Source of the DNA: Rhea pennata
Lineage: Eukaryota; Chordata; Aves; Rheiformes; Rheidae
NCBI RefSeq assembly: GCF_028389875.1
Contig: NC_084666.1
Span: 26,630,308 to 26,694,307 of the forward strand
Direction: 5' to 3'
Length of the DNA stretch: 64,000 bases
Shown here: piece by piece, positions 54,441 through 64,000 of the stretch
Layout: the number at the start of each line of letters is the position of its first letter
Numbering within the stretch: the first letter of the stretch is position 1
Notes under the pieces: generated by a model
The model's database searches: none
Seen by the model: only the letters and a program-made list of their open reading frames with translations
What the model was told of the DNA's origin: nothing
Made by a program: the position numbers and the translations under genes

Positions 54441-55230
54441 CATGTGAAACAGAAGACTTGATATAGAAACTAATGTCTAGTATTAGTCCAGGATTAAGAG
54501 ATTACAAATGAAAACTTAAAGGCTCAGGTTTTACTCATGATCTCATTTGCTGATATCATAGAAAAAAATGTTAAGAAACATTTGAATGAAGGGAAGCAGT
54601 AGACTAGAAAATCTGGCTGTTTACGCACAGCTCTGTTCTAGAAATTTATATTTGCATGCAGTGGCAGACACCGAAGATTCCCTGTGTTCAGTGGGGCTCC
54701 ATGTAGCTGTCTCTTTACACACTAGTACTGGATTCAAACCTATAGTTAATAAGAGATGCATAGAAAACGGAATTTGCTAACATGTGAATCAAAAGTTGAA
54801 ACCGGTCTCACTTCCAGAATTGGGGCAGAGGAGGGGGAAAGGCAATGCACGTAGGCTGAACACAAAAAAGTAGACAAAAGGGATATGACTATGAGAACAT
54901 AAAAGCAATATTTGCATGGATTACTGCAACACTGAACAATGAAAAGCCAATAGAATTTAAAACATCTATCTGGATTAAAATTATACTTTAGATTGAGTGC
55001 AATGATAGGATTTTATTTTTCCATGGTTTTTCTCAGTTCTTCATCAAACATGTCTGAAAAGGAATATATGACATTTTGAAGAGCTTTAAAGAGTGGGAAA
55101 AAACAGAGGGCACAAAGGCACAAGAAGGATTTTTTTTGTTGATGCTTAGTAGAGGCCACAGCATCAAAAGAATGAGGACACAAGAAAATACGCTTTCTGA
55201 TCAAATCTGAAAATAATGACAGTTGAATAC

Positions 55231-55243
55231 TTTTTTTTTTTTT
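55231..55243. repeat. T13 homopolymer
   Basis: Thirteen consecutive T. Confidence 0.85.
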
Positions 55244-57654
55244 GTAAAATAATCACCATACTCACCATTTTTACTCTATTTTAAATGGATCTGAGGCAGT
55301 TGGGATAGGAAAGAACTGACATATAGTGCCATTTTCCTCAAGCTATACCTGCTACAGTCTTGCGGAAGCACAGTGAGTAGTTTTCGTTTATTCAAAGATT
55401 GTCATTTGACTGTGTGCATTAAGTACTGAGCTGGGTATTCAATCTGCATGGCACAGCTAGGATGGGACTGCTGAGAGAAGCAGGTTGAAAAGAAATTTCT
55501 TTGTTTTTTCAGCTTCAAGGGAAAATGTGTTTGCTTTCAAATTTCTGTTTCTAATCTGCCCTCTGGGAAATTACAGGAAGGAGGAAAAGGAGAGAAAATT
55601 AGAAGCAAAGTTCTACAAGCGTTTGTTGGATTTACCTCTTACTTTGCACCCTCATTCCTTAAACTGTATATTAATATTCTGTGAAATCATCTCAGTGGTA
55701 AAATGCTCACTGGAACAGTGATTCCCAGTGAAAAAAATGGAGAGTAGCAGCAGAAGCTTTCAGTTTGTAATCCTGCAAACAATCAATTTGTGTCTCCCTC
55801 TGTGAGGCATCAAAAACACTTAAAACCAAAAGTTAATAACTCATCTCCATTAACTTTCTTTTACAGCTGCAAAAAATAAGCTGAATATTTACCCTTTGAA
55901 ATATTTGTGCTTGATGCCTACATAAAATTGATTAGGGAAGAGAAATCTTGTATTTTTGTTTTAACATACTTAACTAATCTTCATCTGTTTCCCGCAAATA
56001 CAAGTCTCTCTGCTGGACACCAGCATTTCTTCTGTGACCTGGCCCCTAAGAAAAGCCATATTTATCGAGGAAGAAGTGGTCCTGGAGAGGTCGGTATAGA
56101 GCCGGACGGGGTATCCAAGTTACTGACAGCTAACACACTGAGAATTATCTGCAGCAAACTTTCAGTCCTACATCTGAGCACCAAGGTAGTGCATCGAGCA
56201 AATCACTTCTGGCATTGGACTGGCTTCATCAGCACTAGTTTGAAGATAGGCCAGTGAGATAGAGCCTGTGAGAGCTAAAGAATGTCCAAGCTCCAATATA
56301 TCTTAAGCATTTCATTCTTCTTTTTATTAATTCAAAGATGTTCTTTATATTTTCAATTTATAGAAATAGAGGGTGTGCTCATACAGCCTCTGCACAGTTA
56401 TGCCATCAACCAGCAAGTCTACACAGGGTAAATTTTTCCCTCAATGATTATTTTGATATAGCATTGTTTCTGGAAGACTGGAATTTGTCACCAGCTACTT
56501 TCTGTTAAATAAGGACTGCCAAACTTCTATTCTTCCGTCAGCTTCCTTTTAAAAGTCTGTGCCTTCCCTGTGGGATAAAGGAAGGCGAAATCTCCTTATA
56601 TGTTTATTTGTTGGATTTCTTATGATTGCATTTAAGAACATAGCGTAGATGTTAGAGCGTAGCCTTTGGTCAGTCTTAAAGCATCGACTTACTCAAATTT
56701 TTGAGTGAAAAACTCAAAAAATAAATTAGAATTTGTAACCCATGCATGTAGCTCCCTCCTTAGATTCACTCAGAATACATACAAAGACAGACCATTTTTA
56801 GTATTAACTTGAGGATTTAATTAGTTTGATTATCTAATTCCAATTCAATGTAGAGTAATTTGGTGATTTGACCTTCCTGTGACAGTGCTTTATATTTGTT
56901 CAGTTTAAAATTATGTACAGTAGCTTAGATTTGATGATGTGTTTTAATAAGTATGTGTTCTATTAAATCTTATTAAGAAATCCTGTCACATTTTGTGAAA
57001 CAAATAATCCGGCCCATAACTTTTATAGGATAAGAGGACATTAAACTCTCATTTAAATCAGTCTGTTTCTCACAAAATCCTTGCACTGAACTCTTCTCAA
57101 GGAAGTTACAGAACAAGAATTAAAAGTACAATTTAATGTTTGCAAACCATTTGGTAAATTAATTAAACAAATTAATCATTACAAATTACTTGCCCAGTGG
57201 GAGATGACTATTTAAGAGAGAACTTGGCATTTAAATTCTGTTTCAAGCTGTTTAGTAGAAGAAAAAAATGAGAACAGCACCATTAAACCTGATCAATACA
57301 TGACAGAGTAACCCAGCTGAGAAAGCACTTTGGTGATAGTTACTGAAAATGGCTCATACATTTCTGTTAATGCATATATTGAGTCTTTTAATAAACATAC
57401 AAACTACTCCAAAAGATAACTTACTTGATGTTCTCTAAAAGTGAGGCTGTATTCATACTCTTTGAACAGCACTTACAACCCACCCTGTTTGCAGAGGTAC
57501 CTCTGAAGCCTTTGCTGGTAATGGGCAAGGAGCTATTTAAGTTGAAAAAACTGAAGGGTTGAATGCAAGAAAATGGGTGTGCCTGCATTATCCAGAGCTG
57601 TTTCGCTAACCGCTACAGGTTAGCTTCATAACCCTGCCTCAGCAAGGCTTGAGT

Positions 57655-58210
57655 GAACTCACAGAACTGCTGAGCTTGGAAGGGACCTCTGGAAATCATC
57701 TGGTTCAATCTCCCTCTGCTCAAAGAAGGGTCACTTACAGCTGGTTTCTCAGAACTGGGCCCAGCTGGGGTTTGAATATCTCTAAGGATGGACACTCCAC
57801 AACCTCTCTGGGCAACCTCTTCCAGTGTTCGGCCACCCTCACAGTTAATGGGATTTTTCTTTGGAGTAAATGGAATTTCCCGTGTTTCAGTTTGTGCCCG
57901 TTGCCTCTTGTTACCGGTCTCCGCTGAGAAGAGCCCGCCTCTGTCATCTTTACACCCTCCCATCAGTAATACTTAAACACATTGATACGATCCCTGCTGA
58001 GCTCTCTCTTCCCCAGGCTAAACAGTCCCAGCTCTCTCAGCCTCTCCTCAGATACTGCACTCCCTTAATGATCTTGGGGGCCTGTCACTGGACTCACTCC
58101 AGTATGTCCATGTCCCTCTTGTATTGGAGCGCCCAGAACTGGACACAGCACTCCCAGTGTGGCCTCACCAGTGCTGTGTGGAGGAGAAGGACCACCTCCC
58201 TGACCGCTGC
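57655..58210 (-). mobile_element. Older CR1 LINE fragment, 3' end
   Basis: Minus-strand sequence matches the last part of CR1 ORF2 (RVAEHWKRLPREVVECPSLE and the preceding RGNGHKLKHGKF), then the 3' UTR down to a worn octamer pair near 57.66 kb. It begins about 58210 within the RPHxEY thumb region. It is more diverged than the 31 and 41 kb copies, including in the terminal octamers, so it was probably inserted earlier or comes from another subfamily. Confidence 0.93.
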
Positions 58211-60381
58211 ATTATAATGCTTTGACCAAGTTCCTGTCCTGTTAATCATCAAAGCGGGTTAACGAACATTTGTGGCTGATGAGCTCTTTAGTAAGGTACA
58301 CTTACTAAGCAAACAGTGCACACTATCAATAGCACTGCTGGCAAAAACCCTTCAATTTCCTGATATCTTGATAAATGGATGACAGGCACAAAATATATGC
58401 TAAATTTTATTGGCCCTGATGCTTGTTCTTTCAAGGATAGTCGAAACCCTGAGTTTTGTTATTTTCTGCACTGCCTGATGATATTGGTGAGTTGACTGCA
58501 GGCACCTGGAGGGCAGGATACTAACACAGTTCAAAAATATCTCAGTCTTGAACTGGGAAATTTCCCATCAGCAATTTTAAGTGCAGGAATCCCCAGTGCT
58601 CCAGGAAGTCACCACTTCTGCCTACCATAGTACAAAGTGAATAACAGCAAGACAGTCAGCAATGAAATACTAGAATTTTGTTGATAAAAGTCCTCACATT
58701 TCCTTTTCAAGAACATGGGTGAATGAAGTATTTGGAATTGTTCAGAGACTAGTTTAAACACAAATAACACATAGCAGAGGTTAAAGGTATTGGCCCTCCT
58801 GAGAGTACCATTCATGAACATATTGTTCAGTACCCTAGGCATTTATGCATACGGCATGAAAAAAGTTCGCAGGTTGAGGATATTCCTGAATCTCTCCTTT
58901 CTTGATACTAAAGGTAACAACGGGTGGCTCATGGGAGGCTGTGAAACTTATGTTTAACACAGAAGTATGGAAGATACAATCATTAATAGGTTTTATTATT
59001 AATTTCTACTCTTTCACTGGTTTTATGTAGTTTACTTTGATTTATTCCATTTCAAATTAAATGACTGCAAAGCAATATGACATTATGTTTATTCCTATTA
59101 CCAGAATTCTGTATCACTCTGACAGGCACTTTTAGACTTCCTGAACTAAGCAATAAAGGCACATGGGCATTATTTCTCTTATTTAGAATTTAGAATCACC
59201 TAAAAACATAATAGAAACTACTTGCCACAATTGATGCATGTATTTTAGTTATATCTCCTCTACGGAGTTTAGCACAGGATCCTTATGGAGAAAATCATAT
59301 GGGAAACCAAAAGGGACTCAAAGAAGAGTCAAAGCCACCCAGGCATAACTTGGAATAAGCAAGTTGTAATGCTCCACATTATCTCCTGGACCAGAACATG
59401 ATTTACTGAAGTTCTTATAAATAAATAAATAAATAAAAAGATAGAGCTTTTATGCTATGAGCATGTACAGCACACTCCCCTCGGTCTAGCCTGTTCTTTT
59501 GAATAAGGCAATGAGGATTACTGCCTCACCTTTTTCCCATTGCTTTTGCATGGGGTACATCAAACACATGCAGCCTTGCAGCGGGCTCAGTGTTCACTGC
59601 ACTTAGAGACCACCCTTCCCAGCAGCTCTAGCCCGCCCTCTCCAAAGCCTGCTCATGTTCTGTTCAAAGGCAGCCTCTGGAGAAGGTGTGCAAGCACATG
59701 AGTCAAAGCCAATGCACTCAGGCCAGGCTCACAGGCATGTATTAGAGAAGGTAGATAAACTGGGTTTCAGCCAGCATTGGGGCCACTCTTAGCAGACAGC
59801 ATACACAGATATTCCCAGTGCACAGACTGCATCCAAAGTGATATAGGCATTAATGTAAGGGAAGAAAAGGAAGAGCCTTCTTGACAGCTTTCTCATGGAG
59901 CTTCATGCCTGAGATGACCACTGAAGCAGCACGCTCTTTAGCACTTGTCAGGCTATTGGCAATTCATCAAAATTTACAAATCATATACGTTAGCTTTGGG
60001 GAGAGTAAGGGAGTAGAAGATTACTTATTCTAGTCTCCATTACTAGTAGAGAACATGAGGAAGGGCAGGAGATAAAGGAGTGTCCATAATAGGTTATTAA
60101 ATTATTTATCTTGAAAAACTTCACAACTTAATATTTTATCACACTCACTGTGTTTGTTTTAAAGCCTTCTATTCCCCTGTTAGTGTACTCCCCCTTACCA
60201 GTTCGTTTCTTAACCTTTCTTTCAGATAACGAATTAAAACGCTTTGATATTTCCAAAAATTAATAGTTACTTGGGAAAACTTGTCAAAGTGTCGCTTCTG
60301 TCAAAACACTAAACCACTTTTAACAGCTGTACCTACTAAATACAAAAACCAAGGAAGAGTGCTTCCTGTGGACAGCCTCAC
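58211..60381. other. Non-coding stretch
   Basis: No exon or transposon recognised. A tetramer repeat (ATAA) lies at 59.42 kb, and GC is slightly higher near 59.5-59.8 kb. Confidence 0.45.
59417..59437. repeat. ATAA tetramer microsatellite
   Basis: About five copies of ATAA/AAAT. Confidence 0.9.
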
Positions 60382-60522
60382 ATAGAATCATAGAATGGTA
60401 AGGTTGGAAGGGACTTCTGGAGATCATCTAGTCCAGCCCTCAGCGTAGCTCTGTATGACCTTGAACCCATGACCTTGGCATTAGCAGCACCACGATCTAA
60501 CCAACTGAGCTAAACCACATCC
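60382..60522 (-). mobile_element. Chimeric SINE with tRNA(Ile)-like head and CR1 tail
   Basis: On the minus strand the element starts near 60522 with a tRNA-like head. It has a perfect A box TAGCTCAGTTGG (60501-60512) and a B box GGTTCAAGGTC (60457-60467), with the segment between them closest to tRNA-Ile (TCGTGGTGCT, GCCAAGGTCATGGGTTC). The head passes within about 25 bases into a CR1 3' tail (ACTAGATGATCTCCAGAAGT, CCCTTCCAACCTTACC) and ends with the ATTCTATG octamers. The internal pol III promoter would drive transcription, while the CR1 tail lets the CR1 enzyme copy it. At about 141 bases it appears full length. The design matches TguSINE1 of passerine birds as I remember it. It is not a functional tRNA gene, because the 3' acceptor half is missing. 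Confidence 0.88.
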
Positions 60523-63500
60523 AGCATTATTTCTTTCAAAATATTACATATGTCTCTTATCCTGTATTTGCCCATCAGAAATTTGGGTCTCAGAAGAAAG
60601 TTTAAAGTATCCCTCTTCTAGGCAGCCACATAATTTCTTTCTTTGCTGTCTACAGACAGGTCCATTGTATCACTGCTTATTCAACATGTCTGCAGTGCTA
60701 GGAGAAATGTTTTCTTCTTAATAAAGGAAGCTGAGCAACTACCTCTATTTATGTTTATGGGGGAATATAAACGTATATATTTATGTTTATCTTCCTAAAA
60801 TCTATTTAGAAAATGGAAAATAAGCGATGCTGAATTCAGTGCCAGTTGGAAGTATTTTGAATGTTATACATGACAGTTCATTTCTTTTATTCATCCACGG
60901 TTCATCCAAACAATATGAATGAGTATGTTCCAATAAAAGTAAATTCAATATCAATAAATATTCAGAAGGAAACTGCTTTTCCTTTAGGGTATATAATTCA
61001 TTCATTTGTTCTGCCTACCAGCAAAATTTTTATCCAGACAAATTCCATGATGAGAAATTGATCTGTACCATGCATGGTGTAAAGTTTGTTACACGTGACA
61101 GAAAATTATGGTTTTGTAGATATGAAGCAACCATTTCCCAATAGCAACCCTTCAAGAAATAACCTGAAGAATTCTGAAGTTTTGTACTTTCTGAAGCTCT
61201 GAAGGTTTTAAAGCTTAAAGAATTTTTCAATTAAAAATTACAGGGTACAGGAAGCCTGAGGGAGTTCTTAAGGCCAAATGATATGGCTGCAGACCATGAC
61301 TTCAAAGTTGTATGTGCAAGGTACATAGTAATATTTTGAAATCTTTGAGGTTTACTTTTTACACTTTAAATTATTGGAACATTTGAGTCGCACACCCATA
61401 TGCAATTAAGAAGAGTTGATAGCTATACTCTTTGATGATACATTATTTCATTTTGGAGATATTTTCATCTATTCAGCAAATTAAGGCTTTATAAAAGGCT
61501 GGATTTCTCATATCTTTTACATAAATGAGAAAATCATGTAATCAAATGCACACACACATTATTAAACATAAAATCTATGAGTAGATTTTCATAGCTGTCA
61601 TGGCTGAATTCTATATTCAGCCGTGAATACAGAAAATTACAGATAAAAGGGAAAATAGAATTAGAAATATTTAAAGTGGCCTTTCTTGAAGGAAGACTAA
61701 TTACAGGACATTGCTTACAGAACTTCACCTGGTGACTACAGACTGAAGGAGTAACAAGACAAGGGTACCAAACCTCTTTACTTTTAGGACCCAATCCAAA
61801 TTTTAAATCACCAGCTAGTGCAGAATGAACATCAGAAAACACACACTGTTTTTAGTCTATGCATCTGTATTTCCTCCCTCATTCTCTCCTCCAATGAGCA
61901 ATGACCTGTGCGTTGTTAGTTCAATTTTGTGGAAAAATGTGAGCTGTGAATAACTTCTTATGACTGTTCAAATTCAAATAGCTAAATGCTTTACTGTTTT
62001 AACCAAATTATATACAATGTTTTTTTTTCCCTAAATATCCTAACTTTCAAAAGATTTTATTTCAATGGCTGTAAGAACCAGAAGGAGATTTTTAATTTTA
62101 AAAATACCCAGTTGTATGAACTTAATACATCTGTACCTACGTACATTTAAAATGAAAGCCAAGTAATGCAGTACAATGTAAGGAAGGCAAAAGAAAGGTC
62201 AGGAGAGCAAAAAATTAACTAATAAGAATATCAATTCAGAAGATTTCTACATTGGTAAAAATGCTAATACATAGTATTATGTATTTACACGAAGATAAAT
62301 CAACAAATAATTCTACTGCAATTCATGGTTCTTTGAGCCTGATCCTATGTAAAAACTCTGCCTATAAATCCATGTACCTAACCTATCAAAGATCAAATAT
62401 ATAGCAAAAGTTACAAAATAACTTAAACCCTAGTAAAAATGCTTCAGTAATATACAAAGTATGTTTATAGGTATTTACAGAAAATTATAATTGTTTATTC
62501 AGCCAGATTCTGCCACTCCCAGCTGTGATGAGCAAGGCCATGCTTCACAGATAGTCGTAAGTAATTTTTTTTCTTCAAACAATCTTTAATATTACTCATT
62601 ACTAAATCTCTTCTAGCAAGTCTATAAACTGTCTGAAAATGGAAACTCACGGAAAGAATCCTAGTTTATTATTTAATTTTTAGATTGTATGCTATCAAAA
62701 ATCTATTATTTGATATTTTCCTCTAGCATTTGACAGTTACTGTATTTATACTCCAGATGCTGAAAATAAAGAGACAATATTGCAGTTATAAGCAAAAATG
62801 TTAAATCTTTTATTATACCACCTTAACACAGAAGAGTGAGAGGCATCAGCATATCCTGAGGACTTATTTTTGAAAGAAGTATTTCCCTTGTTTATAGAAG
62901 TGAGTAATTACAATTCCTGTTCAAGTGATCTCGCTTACACGCATCATCCACTTCATGCCTTTCACTATTTTGTGCCAGTAATCAGCAGCAACAATCATAT
63001 TTTCCTCTGCTTCAGATTAGAGGCACAAGGGCATCAGCATTGCCCTCGAGACTAAACTCTGCCAAATCGGAAATTTTAGATTCTTCATTGATTCTAGACT
63101 CAGTTAATTTGAGTAGGAAATGAGCTCTTCTTTTCCATGCCGGCAGTCAAGTGAGGGAAGATGCATTTGCACTGCCCCCAAAGCAGCAGGCAAGGGAGAG
63201 CCCAGACTGTGTCCTGTAGACTTACTCAAGGCAGTCGAAGCACCACGAGCATGTTAGCAGCCATCGAAAAAAAAAGACATTATTTCCTACATCTACTTTT
63301 TTCTGTGCCCAACCTACCTATAACTTGAGCACAAACCTCATAGTATCCTCCCAATATTTACAGTTTGAGAGGTGGGAAAAGATATCAACTCAACCTGAAG
63401 TTCCCTCTATTCTCTTCTCTAATGCATAAAAGACAACTATTGACTTAACAGAGCTGATAAATAAATGAATAGTTCAGCTAAGGTCAATGAAGTGGTACTT

Positions 63501-64000
63501 TCAGAAGTAAATTCCAACGTTTTTTCCCAGGAAAGAAATTTGTGTTGCAGTTACAAGCAAGATAGCTATCAGAGATTTGAATCTCTGAGTGAGTTTGGTA
63601 GGTAGATATGTTAACTTCTATATTCTTTTCCAAGCACAGTAATTCAAAACAGATTTATGCTTTAGGTGGAAAAAAAATAGATAGATCAAGAATGTTTATG
63701 TTGTCATAAGTAAATAAAAATCCCAGAAGAGTAATTTTCATTAATGCTTTAGGCTGCCCTTCTCTTGAGAAAAGGTTCAGAGAGAGAATTTATTTGTCCA
63801 CTCTTCAGTCTAGTACTATTGAAATTAGCTCTAAATATTCAAGTAATAAGGAAGCATCCCCTGCGATGAGGCAGCATAAGGAACCATTTTATGAAAGAAC
63901 TTATGAAAGATTTGATTAGTTTTAGTTTAGATTGACAGATCTTGAAGAACAGACGATAAACTGATTTTTCTTTTCTATATAATATGCTAAATACAGGAAT
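60523..64000. other. AT-rich non-coding stretch
   Basis: No exon, RNA gene or young transposon seen, except the fossil repeat candidate at 62.50 kb. Confidence 0.45.
62500..62560 (+). repeat. Possible ancient reptile-type repeat fragment
   Basis: AGCCAGATTCTGCCACTC followed by a worn TGATGAGCAAGGCCATGC and ACAGATAGTCGT keeps the order of a turtle/crocodile repeat that I recall as GCCAGATTCTGCCACCCTTA followed by a GAGTAGTACCTTACTCC segment. Short and diverged. Confidence 0.4.

Larger units (their letters stand above)
48931..57654. other. AT-rich non-coding region
   Basis: No supported exon. Contains a motif cluster at 49.39 kb, a worn LINE piece at 50.44 kb, hairpins at 52.65 and 54.32 kb and several homopolymers (A17 at 54005, A12 near 54140, T13 at 55231). 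Confidence 0.45.

Noticed and set aside
60456..60522. A tRNA-Ile gene
   Set aside because: The A and B boxes are present but the 3' acceptor half is replaced by a CR1 tail, so it is a SINE head, not a tRNA gene.

Overview
The window is vertebrate nuclear DNA, almost certainly from a bird. It is AT-rich and gene-poor, has no operon-like gene packing, and carries several Chicken Repeat 1 (CR1) LINE copies that end in the typical CR1 3' octamer repeats (ATTCTRTG type). It also carries a tRNA-headed SINE with a CR1 tail. I recall that design from passerine birds (TguSINE1-like), so a songbird-type genome is possible, but one copy does not prove the order. I see no bacterial, phage, CRISPR or toxin-type system.

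Layout. From 1 to about 26.5 kb there is AT-rich, gene-free sequence with simple repeats, one short GC-rich island (16.06-16.34 kb) and a T36 homopolymer. From 26.5 to 38.5 kb lies the only convincing gene signal, on the minus strand. It comprises a probable 3' UTR, a terminal coding exon of 152 codons (27314-27774), a good candidate penultimate exon (29763-29980) and a weaker candidate exon (38284-38503). The reading phases of all three fit together. I do not recognise the protein. A 5'-truncated, inactivated CR1 element (30.94-32.76 kb) sits antisense in the proposed large intron.

From 38.5 to 64 kb there is more AT-rich intron or intergenic sequence. It holds two further CR1 fragments on the minus strand (41.25-42.13 and 57.66-58.21 kb), the chimeric SINE (60.38-60.52 kb), and several much older repeat fossils: MIR-like at 46.06 kb, an ancient reptile-type repeat at 46.72 kb, related pieces at 47.72 and 62.50 kb, and a worn LINE at 50.44 kb. 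A small CpG-rich patch (48.65-48.93 kb) and two motif clusters that resemble non-coding regulatory elements (49.39 and 54.2-54.4 kb) are also present.

The best-supported results are the terminal exon, the CR1 copies and the tRNA/CR1 SINE. The multi-exon model, the regulatory candidates and the oldest repeat assignments are inferences made by eye. Any further upstream exons and the 5' end of the gene were not found; they may be too short to see, or lie beyond 64 kb.
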